Positions 44,674 to 54,931 of a DNA stretch of 64,000 nucleotides are shown piece after piece. The DNA comes from Sporodiniella umbellata. Its lineage: Eukaryota; Mucoromycota; Mucoromycetes; Mucorales; Rhizopodaceae. A program made the translations under genes and the position numbers. Where the stretch lies: the NCBI GenBank assembly GCA_025677835.1, contig JAIXMR010000001.1, positions 248,001 to 312,000 of the forward strand, in the 5' to 3' direction. The notes beneath the pieces are model-generated. The model was not told the origin of the DNA and did not search any database. It saw only the letters and a list, made by a program, of their open reading frames with translations. Every line of letters starts with the position of its first letter. Position 1 is the first letter of the stretch.

Positions 44674-45827
44674 ACAAACACACACAGGGGTTAAGTCAAG
44701 CGAGTGGTTTGTTCCCGATTACCTCTGAAAGTAGGTGTTAATTCGAAACCGCCCAAGAAGAGACGGATGGGGATTGTCTCGCCACGTACAGGTGCGCCAT
44801 CCATAATTTCGAATTTGGTGATGGTTTCGCTTTCGTTATAAACGTTGGGTGCTATAGATAGATAGATATATATGTGTGTGTATATATGGCTATTTCAATA
44901 CAGAGTCAAGCATTTCTACTTACAGGCACCCGTTGTTTCTCTTCGAATGATGGAAAGTTCCATGGTCTTGATCTTGATACGTACCAACAAAAAGTAGATT
45001 TTACCTACAATCACATCCTTGAGGTGATACCTGAAAGAACAGTCAGGAATGCTACCCGTTTAGTTTTAAAGAGACGTTACTTGGATTTGTTGTATTCAAA
45101 TTCAATATGAAGACAGTCTTCGATACCGACTTCCATTTTAATCGAGTTATTGACTTCGATTGGCATTCGGTACGAGTTGACCCAGATATCTCTCTCTCGG
45201 ATAGCATCTGCCATACGACGGCCGACAGTCACTCGAATAAAATAACGAAGTTTGACATTGATTCCAATATAACATTCGTATTGTTTTTCTACATTCTTGA
45301 ACTCGAATTCAAAGGTCGAGTTTTGGCGCAGTTCTCCAGGCGCTGCTAGTTCTTGAGACAACGTCAAGAATTCGTGCGATTTTCCTTTGTCATAAAAGAG
45401 TTCTATGAAAATAACGTAAGGTTCCACTGTATGTCCAGGCCAATATTACCTATGCTGCCAACAAATTCAACCTTGATGCCGTTATGTTCTTGTTTTTTGC
45501 CATCGCGTAACCGGACCTGAACCTGTGCGAAGATAGTTAAACAGCCATAGCTATAAAAAAAAAAAAGCACTATACCTTTCCTGATACCGTTTCTCCGTCA
45601 AGGTAGATTGGAAAAGCTTCTTTTCGGTCTTTTTCTACTTTGACATCGATTGTTTTTCTAGTGTCCTCTTTGTCGAATTGAACATCAATATCTACAGGAG
45701 AAGACAAACCAAAGAGACTCTATACGTTTGAAGGTCAGTTTATTTATCTATCGGTCTATGTATTATATAGATAAAAACAACAAGCTACATAAAACAGTAA
45801 CTATTGTAACTTTACAGCCATGGACAT
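44374..45827 (-). CDS. VPS26: Retromer subunit VPS26
   Basis: Eight exons: 45827-45816 (12 nt), 45719-45576, 45522-45450, 45402-45081, 45030-44924, 44851-44723, 44577-44470, 44420-44374 (313 residues). Arrestin-fold retromer subunit for endosome-to-Golgi recycling. Conserved blocks: VDIDVQFDKEDTRKTIDVK, YLDGETVSGKVQVRLRDGKK, IKVEFVGSIELFYDKGKSHE, RYFIRVTVGRRMAD, KDVIVGKIYFLLVRIKIKTM, SETITKFEIMDGAPVRGETI, IRLFLGGFELTPTFRDVNKK and RRYFKQQEITLFR. Intron 6 carries a long CA microsatellite. It is convergent with the 4E-BP-like gene: stops are only 55 bp apart. Confidence 0.95.
44610..44666. repeat. CA microsatellite in VPS26 intron
   Basis: About 28 AC/CA units, with further interrupted CA units to ~44686, inside the 145-nt intron between VPS26 exons 6 and 7. 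Likely length-polymorphic; on the minus strand it lies between donor and branch region. Confidence 0.9.
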
Positions 45828-45878
45828 CTTGAAGATTACTTTATTACAATAAACAAACTTTTTTTTTTGTTATTTGTT

Positions 45879-45914
<36 letters not shown>

Positions 45915-46138
45915 CAGATGATTGGATCTCCGTAAGCTCTTTCTACGTCATTCTAACTAGAGCCACCCCAAAAAAAAAAAAAAGAGAGGTTTTCAAGGTA
46001 GGATGCAAACAAAAGAAGAAAAGAAAAAAAAAAAAAAAAAAAGGGGGGGGGAATATGAAAGGTGAATGAGGATTGGACAAATATGTAAAAAACGAAAAGC
46101 AACCAGAAGAGGTTCCGGAGATTTAAATAAAGGGAGGA
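45828..46138. other. Intergenic with long A runs
   Basis: 310 bp upstream of VPS26 and downstream of the next minus-strand gene. A runs near 45888-45912, 45970-45983 and 46026-46042, the last followed by eight Gs. No exon seen. Confidence 0.45.
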
Positions 46139-46587
46139 TCAAGAACAAGAAAGAGGTTGATAGGTGGGCGTAGTAGGGGTGTTTGTGGAGAAAAGAAAGG
46201 GTTGTTTACAGAAGAGGGTGGGTTGAAAGAGAGCTATTCTAGGTTTTGCTAGACGATGGCTTGTATCGATCCTTCTTTTCTTGACAGTCCTTTTTTCTTC
46301 GTAGTCTGACTCGATTGGATGTTTTCTTTTCAAGGTCGAGTGCTCTTCCTTTTCGATTTTGTAGAGTTCTGCTTCACACATTTTCTTTAGGAAAGACGAC
46401 CATTCCCACCGCCTGCTATCTTTAGTATGCATACAGGGAGTAACCCTAATCCTTACCTTCTTAAACAGGCCAATTTGCGATAGTCTGGTGGCATTCGATG
46501 TCCTTTTGTACTCCGTTGGTTGTTCATCTTGTTCAGCTTGTATTCCACATGACTCATTGTTGCTTCAAATAGACTTAGAATGGACAT
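46139..46587 (-). CDS. Small basic protein, unidentified
   Basis: Two exons: 46587-46457 and 46415-46139 (135 residues; a 41-nt intron with a TACTAAAG branch). Reads MSILSLFEATMSHVEYKLNK, then RMPPDYRKLACLRRSRRWEW, a helical Lys/Glu part (EAELYKIEKEEHSTLKRKHP), a basic cluster (KRTVKKRRIDTSHRLAKPR) that could be a nuclear signal, and a Pro/Thr-rich end. No family recognised. The intron is among the shortest in the window. Confidence 0.6.
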
Positions 46588-46839
46588 TTCGCACAGAGTG
46601 AGAAAAAAGAAAGATAAAAACAAAAAGAAAAAGAAAAAAAAAAAAAGCAATCATAATAATAATAATAATAACAATAATATATTTTTTTTTTTTTTTTTTT
46701 TTTTAGATCAAACTAAAACCATCTGACTGCAGGCGTTACTACGTAATCGATGCTTTTGACAATGTAAAGTTTAAAAAAAGAGGGTTTCTGTACAACCTTT
46801 GGATGAGTTTTAAAAAAGGACAAAATGTGGGGTTGTTGG

Positions 46840-47716
46840 CTAGAGCCAGTCTTTTGTTTTCAAAAGTTTTTCACAACTGGTTTCTATTTTCTGACCGGAA
46901 AAGACGGCGGTGATGAGTGAGTAGTGGAAGAGGCTGATGGTGGGCATAAAGTCAAAAGTGACTGTCAATCGACCTTCTGGGTGTTGTTGGCAGGCGTGGA
47001 GAAGGGTGATGTGTTGATGTGACAAGGTCTGCAGGGTGACAGTGAGAGAGGTCTTTGCGTTGGCTGGGAGTGAGATGGGACCCAATTCAGCCTGGTGAAT
47101 GGATTGAACCACACCAGAATAATAAGCCTAGAGAAAAAAAAACATGCGTCAAACGTAGTCTTTGGCAACTATCGGCTTACAATCACTTGGGTATGTTCCC
47201 ACTGAAAACGAAAAAAGTTTGGGTTCTCAAGTTCATAATGAACCTGATTTCCTTCCATTGTGGCCACCCAACGGATCTTGGGCGCATGAAGAGTCGTCAT
47301 CAACACGACTCCCAAGCCCAGAAGAAGAATCATCCACCACAGCAAGAAACAACAGCCTGTTCTGGCCCAGGGCGGTAAACAACAGAACAAGTGATGCAAC
47401 ATCTCCCGTGTGTTTTCCTCCGGCTGATCTTCTTGTTTACTGTACATGGATCGGTAGGAAGGTAACTCGTCCATCTCTAGTTTCTTTTGGGTTGAGCACG
47501 CTAGCCATCCATTTCCTCCTGTCTTTGCTTACCTTTCAAATGGCTCTTGTTTCGATAATAACGCGAATAACGGTTCATCGGAGGTGATAACGGAACATGA
47601 ACAAATGGCTCAAAACACTTTTCCTCTTCTGGCTGTAGACTCCATACGTTATAATTCAAAGATCGATCCATAGGCTGGATCTGTTGAGGTTTTCTAAAAC
47701 TACTCAGGAAAGGCAT
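46840..47716 (-). CDS. Single-pass membrane protein with LEA2-like domain
   Basis: Three exons: 47716-47533, 47476-47181, 47127-46840 (255 residues). N-terminal ~110 residues are cytosolic and polar, with a Cys-rich edge (LFCCLPPWARTGCC), then one long hydrophobic helix (FLLWWMILLLGLGVVLMTTL). The outer part (VHYELENPNFFRFQWEHTQ, AYYSG, LGPISLPANAKTSLTVTLQT, GRLTVTFDF) resembles the LEA2/water-stress beta-sandwich found in plant NDR1-like and fungal tag1-like vacuolar proteins. Role unknown; neighbours are also membrane proteins. Confidence 0.7.
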
Positions 47717-47916
47717 AGAAAGGAATCGAGAGAAAGAAAAAAAAAGAGAGTAAAGAGTATTTCCCCCAAAAAAAAAAAAAAAAAAAAATAGAGATAACTC
47801 TCTCTCTCTCTCTATATATATATGTATTATTTAGGGTAAGAATAAAGAATGCCAATAGAAATCTCTACCCTTTGGGTCTATTTAAAAGAGCAGTCATTTT
47901 ATAACCACCCCCTTCT
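47717..47916. other. Spacer with A run and CT/TA repeats
   Basis: 200 bp between two minus-strand genes, with an A run at ~47770-47789 and a (TC)n(TA)n tract near 47797-47823. Confidence 0.5.
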
Positions 47917-48899
47917 TTATTGAATTGACTTTTCTTGACAATGAGAACAATGAACGACGGATGTTAGTTTGATACGATGGTACATTGTATTTTTGGCGCA
48001 TTCTATAGAAAGGCCCAAGGAGATAGAGCCAAGGACGGATAGGGTCAAGGTAGAAAACAAGAGACTATATCGGGTGAGTTCGTAAGGGTCAGGTTTTGCA
48101 GGCACGACAAAGACAAAGGTACGATAGGCCAAGTAACCGAGACGGAGAGATTGAAAGGCTATAAAGAACAAGAGTACCCAGCCTTGTTCCTTTCGAACGG
48201 CTTGAAGGGTCGCCAGATAGATCAAGGTGCTCAAAGTGAGGATCGCCAGACCTTCCCAAGCCCAGAGGGAAGGGTAACCTAGCCAGCTGGCAGGAAACAA
48301 CTGGATGCTGTATAGCCACAGCATAAAGCCATCGACCTTGACCAGGCCACACCAGAGACCCCAGCCTAGCATCGTACGTGGTAGATCCCTGTTTCTTCTT
48401 CTTAACCTCACACAGGTCACCAAGATCACACCAAACAAACCGACTGCTAAGCCCAGACTGCTATAGAGCCAAGGGTGGGAGAGCGGCAGGGCTGGTGGGG
48501 ACAGTCGATCGAAACAACCTGCCTGTTCAAACAAGAAATGCTGTAGGGTCAAAACCACTTTGAATGCCATGTAGAGCAAGCCTGGAGAAAAAAAAAAAAA
48601 GATCAGTACAGACGTGTCTGAACGTCCAGCGACTTACTGTAGAGCAGACAGGCCAGAAGATAAAAGCTATCACGTTGGCTTTCGATGAAAAGAAAGTATT
48701 GGTAGATGGCACCCACGATGGCCAGGCCGTGGTATATTTGGTCGGTCTGTACAAACCCATCCAATCGAAGGCTGTTGACCATACATCCACCATAGCGATC
48801 CAAATCCTCTGCAATCACCCATAACTCCACTATCACCAAGGCAACCGTGCCAAAGAAAAGACAGAAATGACTGAAACTGTAAAGTGTCAGTGGTTGCAT
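47917..48899 (-). CDS. Polytopic membrane protein, unidentified
   Basis: Two exons: 48899-48638 and 48581-47917 (308 residues). About seven to eight hydrophobic helices: FSHFCLFFGTVALVIVELWV, GLAIVGAIYQYFLFIE, FYLLACLLYSLLYMAFKVVL, LYSSLGLAVGLFGVILVTCV, LGWGLWCGLVKVDGFMLWL, LWAWEGLAILTLSTLIYLAT, QGWVLLFFIAFQSLRLGYLA, and a final LLFSTLTLSVLGSISLGLSI. It ends with a Cys/His-containing tail (HCSHCQEKSIQ). The topology recalls fungal seven-helix proteins, but no receptor family signature was seen. GC is higher here than in most of the window. Confidence 0.75.
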
Positions 48900-48973
48900 A
48901 CTCTTTTTTTTTTTAAAAAAAAAAAAGAAATCCTTTTTATAAGAAAAGAAGGATATAAAGGAGAATCTCTCTC

Positions 48974-49004
<31 letters not shown>

Positions 49005-49014
49005 CTGGTATTTT

Positions 49015-50103
49015 TTAATAGTATTTTTCAAATTCTGATGTAGAGCAAAGATGAATCCCACTTTCGTTTTCTAAATCCAAAGGCTTCACCCGTTTTGAAT
49101 GAGGTCTAAAAGAGCCCAAACGAGATTTCTTGAAAGAATCCAGAGGACTCTTTTTGCTGGAAGGTTTCTGATTGTTGAGTACGATTACGCTTCGATCGGG
49201 AGGGTAAAGACTTCCAGGCGGATTACTGGCCATGGCAGGTTGGGGTAAAGAAGGGCCCATGAGTGGCAGATGATGTGCTTGTGCATGACGGATATCTGCA
49301 TCAGAGATATATTCCGGTCGATAGAGCCTAAAGCTATAGATACACATGGCCCAGTAAACCTAACCAAGAAGCTCAATGCGCTGTTCTAGTGTCAGAAAAA
49401 AAAAAAAAAAAAAAAAAAAAAAGCTTACATAGAACGAAAAGGATAGAATATAAAAAAAGATGCCAAACTTGGTCTCGTCTTGCCAGAGTCGATCGCAATT
49501 GTAATAATCGCTGTTAGGATCCAGGTCGGCGAGTGCTTTGGGTAAGGCAGAGGCAGAAGAGCGAACACACCAGCTATTATAATCTGCTCGGTTCACAATA
49601 AACAACACCATGTTGACCAATTCATCTACCAAGACCAAAAATACGCAAACCCAGATAGCATGCGAAAGGGAAGTGATTTGTGTGCCTCGATCCTAAACCA
49701 AGACTTTTAAAGACCTTTTTCTTTTTAAAAAGTCACTTACAATCACAAGGATCACCAAGCCTGCCATAGAAACCAAGGCTAGTATCAAATTGACCACACC
49801 AAAGATCAACGTGGGTGTTTGCGGTAAATAAGAATAGAGTACTAGTGTCGAAAAACATGGTGAATTTAATAATAATAATAACAAACGCTGAAAGGCTTAC
49901 AACTCGTATTTTGAAATGATAACACTGCCAAGTACATTGAAAATCCCTAAGGAAATAGATTGATAGGTACACGAAAAAAAAAAAAAAAAAAGAGTGGTTG
50001 TTATTCTTACAGCCCAGACAAGGCAGATCATTCCAGATCCAATACGTAATGGTATACAACCACAGCATCTAGGTCGAAGTCCGAACATAGGTGCTGAATA
50101 CAT
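49015..50103 (-). CDS. Tetraspanning membrane protein, LAPTM-like N-terminus
   Basis: Five exons: 50103-50011, 49946-49901, 49841-49741, 49692-49429, 49359-49015 (282 residues). The N-terminus PRCCGCIPLRIGSGMICLVW has the Cys-rich start and first helix seen in LAPTM/tetraspan-like fungal proteins. Further helices: FGVVNLILALVSMAGLVILV, IWVCVFLVLVDELVNMVLFI and FGIFFYILSFSFYVYWAMCI, with an outer loop containing two Cys (WCVRSS, YYNCDRLW). The C-terminal ~95 residues are a polar, basic, Ser-rich cytosolic tail. Intron 4 includes a 28-T run. Function unknown. Confidence 0.7.
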
Positions 50104-50337
50104 AGTGTGGATGGTTTGTTGAGAGTTTATAGTACAATGAGAAGAATAATAAGAATAGTAATAATGATAGTAATAATCACAGCTGTTATCTTGTTTAAAA
50201 AAAGAAAAACAGAAAGAAAGCCTGGATAAGTGTTTCAACGGAAAAAAAAATAGTTGCTTTCTTTGTTCTATCCAAAAAAAAAAACAATTTTCCAAATACA
50301 GAAAGCGACACCTCTTTTGAAGGTCAGCCGAACGCGG

Positions 50338-51999
50338 TCAGGTCAATGGGGTTTCTAGGGGAGAAACGGGTGGTAAAGAGCAAGAGGGATGATTTTGTTC
50401 TGTAGGGGAAAGGGGAGAATCCGGTTGAGATGTTTTTCGAAAGGGCCAGAAAGCCAGTTTACGGTCCTCTTCATCCCAGCGTATGGTTAAGGTAGGCGAG
50501 GTAGGTCGTTTGGTAGGTTCTCTAAGCTGACTGAGCATATCGATGGTTTTCTCCGATACCCAGGGACGCATCAGGATATATTGCATTACCAGTTGTTGTT
50601 CCAAGCCAATCATGGTTTCCTCGGACGGGTTTTCTTCCTCCCAGGCCACCATGCATGTCGTAGTAGTAGTGGTAGTGGTGGTGGTGGTGGTGGAGCGAAA
50701 GAGATTCTTTTTAATAATGAAAGAAGGCGGTGGCTGTTGAGGGTAAGCCGGCAAACGCTGGAATCGAGCCATGGTGTCCAGTACGGGGGTGCAAGCCTTC
50801 TGTGCTGCGGTGAGATAGGTCATGTCGTGAATCAAGACGCCGAGGAAAGGAATGGCCGGTCGACCGTGGCTGTGCTGGGCGCTTGAACGGTACCTGCAAT
50901 AGTTCTCGGTTTCTGACATGAGTTGCTGCATGGTTTCCAGTCGATGGAGTTGCTTCTTGGGGATCAATTCCCAGGTGCGACGAAGCCGCTGCACAGGTGG
51001 GGTGCCCAGCGCAGAGACCACGGCTTTCAACGTCTGATAGTTGGACAACACCCAGAGTTTGGAGGCCACTTTGATCCATCGGTTCACTCTCTCTGCCCGG
51101 CACCCTCGCTCGGTTGGCAGCAGAATCGAATGCTCGATCGTTCGTGTCAGAAAGTTGAAAAAGTCCGTTGACGCCGTCATCCGCACGTGCGGTGTCCGAA
51201 CCGTATGCGTCTTGAGCGCTTCGGGAGGGATCGCTCGGAACAGGGCCGATTCAATCAGCGTCAATTGATACGCCAGTACGCCCACCCGGAATTCTAGCAC
51301 ACTCGGGAGCGTCATTGCGCTCATGTACAGCGACCGTACTTTGGGCAGCCAGGGTGAGTCTGTTGCCAGCTGTTGATAGAGCGTCTGTAAGGGCGGTACA
51401 GGAATCAGCGGTACCGTCGCTCTCTCTTGGCTGGGCATCGACAGACTGTCTCCGCTCGGGGTCTGTGCGGGCGATAGTTTGAACGCATCGATCACCGTCT
51501 CCAGCAACAGATCGCCCATCGTCACCCGCAGAGAACGGGTCCTCGGCGGCAACTTGAGAAACTCGGCCACCAAATCCACCTCCTCTTCCTCTTCTTCCTC
51601 TGCCAAACTCGCCGGGTTCCCTCGTAATCGCTCTAAATGCGTCGTCTGGATCTTGGGTGGTATCGGCGGCTTGGGCCTCAGAATCCTCTCCACCGCATCC
51701 GTGCTCTTTCGAATGCACGCAATCGACCTTTCGTACGCTTGTGTTCCATTCACAACGGCTATAAACATCAGCTCTCTTTTTCTTCTATCCCTCTGTCTTT
51801 TACACCTTACATTCATGCCTAAATCGGGCCTGTTGTAGTTGCTCAGTACACACCCTGACTATCGACAGAAAAGCGCTGTACGCATCCTGTTTGCCCCGCA
51901 TCAGTCTCTCTACCCACTCCCTTGCCTCTTTTTCTTTACCTCTTTCTTTCCTTCCCTCAATAACTGGCTGGCTTGTTCAAAATCTAAATGCTCTGTCAT
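50338..51999 (-). CDS. RasGEF (CDC25-type) protein with N-terminal helical region
   Basis: Three exons: 51999-51940, 51886-51811, 51758-50338 (518 residues). The catalytic RasGEF part spans ~residues 230-380: RTIEHSILL, VNRWIKVASKLWVLSNYQTL, KAVVSALGTPPVQRLRRTWE, ENYCRYRSSAQ, PAIPFLGVLIHDMTYL. It should load GTP onto a Ras-type GTPase. The N-terminus (EHLDFEQASQLLREGKKEDA and AYSAFLSIVRVCTEQLQQAR) is a helical, MIT- or TPR-like segment. No separate RasGEF-N block was clear. A run of 12 Thr (about 50655-50692) and a Pro/Ser tail end the protein. Unusually GC-rich for this window. Confidence 0.85.
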
Positions 52000-52146
52000 A
52001 TAAAAAAAAAACTGACAAAATCGAAAGAGAAACAAACAATTCATGCATTCTAAAGTGTTCGTTTGTTTGTGACTTGCTTTTTTTTTTTTTTTTTTCTGGC
52101 TCCATTTGACAAGATTAAAATAAGCTTTTCAAAAGAATTTGATTGT
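52000..52146. other. Spacer upstream of RasGEF gene
   Basis: Short AT-rich spacer with a T run at ~52078-52095. Promoter of the RasGEF gene and 3' region of the next minus-strand gene. Confidence 0.4.
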
Positions 52147-52814
52147 TTATTGACTAGAGAATGGAAATGTTTGGCTGAATAGAAAAAAAAAAAAAAAAAA
52201 AAAAAAAGGGTATCCTTTGGCTCTGACAGTTCTAAACGGGACTGCTCCCCAATACTTTGCTATCGGATATCTAATTCTCTCTCTTGGGGGAGGAGGAGGA
52301 GACAACCCAAGAGAGTCGATGATTGGTTTGTTTCTAAACAGGCTAGTATCAACGCTTTGGATAGAATCACTTTTTTTCAGAGTTTTGTTCTTTACATCAC
52401 ACTGCATAAAAGTCAACTTTTTTGGCACTGACAATCGAAATCGGTCACAGAAAGGGGCTTTGTCCACTATGGCTTGCTCTTGACCGGTGTTATAGAGCCA
52501 TCGTCGTATGTGGCGATGCAACTTTGAATCCTATATCGCATGATTTATAAAACAGTTATTTGCTTTCAAAAGCAGCCACTGTAAGAAAAGCCTTGAAAGG
52601 TAGCGTTAAGAAGCGACCGACAGACAAATGGCACTCGAATGAAAGTTTCCTAGGATTATGGGTAGTTTATATACCGGACACGCTATCCTATTCCGTTGGT
52701 AGACCATTGAATGTTGGGCGGCGTTGAAAGTATTTCTAAAGGATCGCCACCACTTTAAAATCCATCGGTCGCTGGTTTCGGTTTTGGGATGACTACCCCA
52801 CAATGGCTTGCTTT
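52147..52814 (-). CDS. Unidentified gene, two 3' exons supported
   Basis: Proposed exons 52814-52675 and 52530-52147 join in phase 0. The first reads SKPLWGSHPKTETSDRWILK, WWRSFRNTFNAAQHSM and onward; the second DSKLHRHIRRWLYNTGQEQA, IVDKAPFCDRFRLSVPKKLT, a Pro run and ERIRYPIAKYWGAVPFRTVR. The last codons come from a T run (nine Phe) before QTFPFSSQ. The 5' exon was not found: upstream lies an (ATG)12 microsatellite. The product is not recognised; the intron between the two exons is long for this genome (144 nt). Confidence 0.35.
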
Positions 52815-52858
52815 CTACAAAAACAGTAGCAAGAAACAATTCTTATTTTATGTAGTGC

Positions 52859-52860
<2 letters not shown>

Positions 52861-52896
<36 letters not shown>
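52861..52896. repeat. (ATG)12 microsatellite
   Basis: Twelve perfect ATG/GAT units in the presumed 5' region of the unidentified minus-strand gene. Likely polymorphic. Confidence 0.95.
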
Positions 52897-53303
52897 GTTA
52901 TTCTTACCAATGAGATAAAAACAAGGCAAACAACCTTGTCAAGTCAAAAATAGGTTCTATTGGTAATAAGCATTTTTATTGGAAGGATAAACTGATTAAA
53001 CGAAATTCGAGAACCACAATGGCTATAAATACCTTTTCTGACAAATAGTATTGAGTCACCTAGTAGTGGAGGTCTTTGGAGAAGTAAGCGTGGCATGGAA
53101 CAATTTCAAGCACTGTATGAACCCGTAGGGTGCTTGTCAAGCGGATCCATTGTCCAAAAAAAAAAAAAAAGTATCAATGTGTTTATCAAACGAAGCAAAG
53201 ACTGGCTTAGAAAATTTGGATCGGATCTTTGAAAAAGTATTTTTAAGCCCTTTTTGAGATATAAATACTCTCTCATCTTTAGTCAACAAAGAAAATCTTA
53301 TCC
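52897..53303. other. Intergenic before Nudix gene
   Basis: 400 bp with short open pieces on the minus strand but no supportable exon; an A run near 53155-53171. Probably shared by divergent genes. Confidence 0.4.
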
Positions 53304-53848
53304 ATGTCATTTGAAAGTACAACAGAAATCGATTGTAAAAAAAACAAGGCAAGGCACGGTCATGGACAAGATGTCAAGGATATTTATAATACAAGACAGG
53401 TGGCTGGTTGTCTTCCGGTGGATCCAATTGAACAAAAGATCTTGTTGGTCTCTTCTCGAAAACATCCAGGCGCTTGGGTGATAGTAAGCGGATTGTGTGG
53501 GATGGGCAAAGTGTTCTTACTTTTTTTGTATAGCCTAAAGGAGGCTGGGAACAAGACGAAACACAGGAACATGCAGCCTTGCGTGAAACATGGGAAGAGG
53601 CCGGGATCAAAGGCCATATCGTCCACCATCTGGGTGTGTTTCCAGAACGGTGTAAAAAGAAAGGAATCAAAGCGCAGCATTGGATCTACGAGTTGCACGT
53701 AGAAAAAGTGAAAAAAAAGTACCCAGAACGTAATAAACGAGAACGTCAATGGTTCACATTCGAGGAAGCCATTAAAGCAACAAAAGACAATGAATATATA
53801 CAAAGCGCTATCTTGATCTGTAGTCTAAGCCAATCCCCAAACCTTTGA
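53304..53848 (+). CDS. Nudix hydrolase, diphosphoinositol polyphosphate phosphohydrolase (DIPP/Aps1/Ddp1)
   Basis: Two exons: 53304-53483 and 53534-53848 (164 residues; 50-nt intron). The Nudix box GX5EX7REUXEEXGU is complete: GWEQDETQEHAALRETWEEAGI, described here as G, then E five residues on, then RETWEEAGI. Family hallmarks PKGGWEQDE and GCLPVDPIEQKILLVSSRK precede it, and LHVEKVKKKYPERNKRERQWF follows, as in DIPP/Aps1. These enzymes cleave diphosphoinositol pyrophosphates and diadenosine polyphosphates. The intron falls exactly before PKGGW. Confidence 0.93.
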
Positions 53849-53984
53849 CCCCCTACAAGAGGGCTATCGTACGAACCAAAAAAAAAAAAAAAAAAAAAAA
53901 AAATTGGTTTACATCATATTTAATCATTAAATACACTTGACAAAAAAAGAAGGGATTTATACAGGAGAGGGCTGTTTGTTTTGT

Positions 53985-54884
53985 TTACACTTTGTTGGGT
54001 ATCCAGCCATCGTAAAAGCCACTATCTACTTCTCTTTTGACATCGAGCGAATCATCCTCCTCGGTAACGATACAGTCTTCATCTTCAAAGGGGTTTTGGT
54101 AAGCTGGCTTTCTGTTTTCGTCTACGCTTCTTTTTAGCCTGTGACGTAATGATCTATCCTCTTCTAGCTCGATATGAGGCACAAAGGTATCGAGCAGGCC
54201 AGCGCGAAGACTATGAAAGACGTACATGGCATCTTTTTCAGCATGGCCCAGCCTGGATTCGCTTTCCAGGCACTGTTGAAGGATTACGGTCGCCTGTTGG
54301 ACTGTTTTGTTTTGCTCGATGGCTGGGTCAGGCAATCCAGCGCCAGTCCCACCCTTCCTTTTCTCTAATTCGAAAGCATCCTCTAACAATGTCTTGCGAC
54401 GTTTCAGGTGTTGGTGTTCGAGTGTATAACGTACTGCAAAATCAGCTTCCATTCCGCCTGGGGAGTGTGTCTCGAACTTGTCCAAAAACTGACGGCGACT
54501 GATTGAATCGGAAGGTAAGACAAAGAGAATATAGTTGAGCGTATACAGACGATGGGTCACCAATCGCCAAAAATGGTCTGGTGACTTCGTTGGTAATGAT
54601 TGTTTTAAGCGTGCAGCCATAAACAGCGCTCGATGCTGGCATCGCTTATCATTAAAAAAGAACGAATCAAATACATCGTCGAATTGTGTGTTCTGCGTCT
54701 CTTGAGAAATAACCACCAGCGCTTCAGAAAAACTCTTGTTCGACAAGGGCAAAACACTCTTGGTAGTAACAATCGGTTCATATTCAGCACTCTCGTCGTC
54801 TTCAATACTATCTTCTTGGGGAACTTTTTTAAAAGATAATTTGACTGATTTCATTCGAGATATCGTTGAGGTAAATGTTGGCAT
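53985..54884 (-). CDS. Hypothetical protein
   Basis: Intronless, 299 residues. The start is either MPTFTSTISRMKSVKLSF or the second ATG. A middle helical region (DDVFDSFFFNDKRCQHRALF, SPDHFWRLVTHRLYTLNYIL, YTLEHQHLKRRKTLLEDAFE) suggests an all-alpha fold; the C-terminus is acidic (NPFEDEDCIVTEEDDSLDVK). It contains an NPF tripeptide, an EH-domain ligand, which might hint at endocytosis (weak inference). No family recognised. Convergent with the Nudix gene. Confidence 0.65.
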   Translation of the reverse strand: MPTFTSTISRMKSVKLSFKKVPQEDSIEDDESAEYEPIVTTKSVLPLSNKSFSEALVVISQETQNTQFDDVFDSFFFNDKRCQHRALFMAARLKQSLPTKSPDHFWRLVTHRLYTLNYILFVLPSDSISRRQFLDKFETHSPGGMEADFAVRYTLEHQHLKRRKTLLEDAFELEKRKGGTGAGLPDPAIEQNKTVQQATVILQQCLESESRLGHAEKDAMYVFHSLRAGLLDTFVPHIELEEDRSLRHRLKRSVDENRKPAYQNPFEDEDCIVTEEDDSLDVKREVDSGFYDGWIPNKV

Positions 54885-54899
54885 ATTTAAGGAAATTTC

Positions 54900-54931
<32 letters not shown>

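Noticed and set aside
47055..47587. Plus-strand open frames across the LEA2-like gene
   Set aside because: Antisense to a consistent three-exon minus-strand model with membrane helix and LEA2-like domain.
50543..51838. Long open frames on both strands opposite and across the RasGEF gene
   Set aside because: Shadow frames of the GC-richer RasGEF coding sequence; only the minus frame shows the RasGEF motifs and spliced 5' exons.
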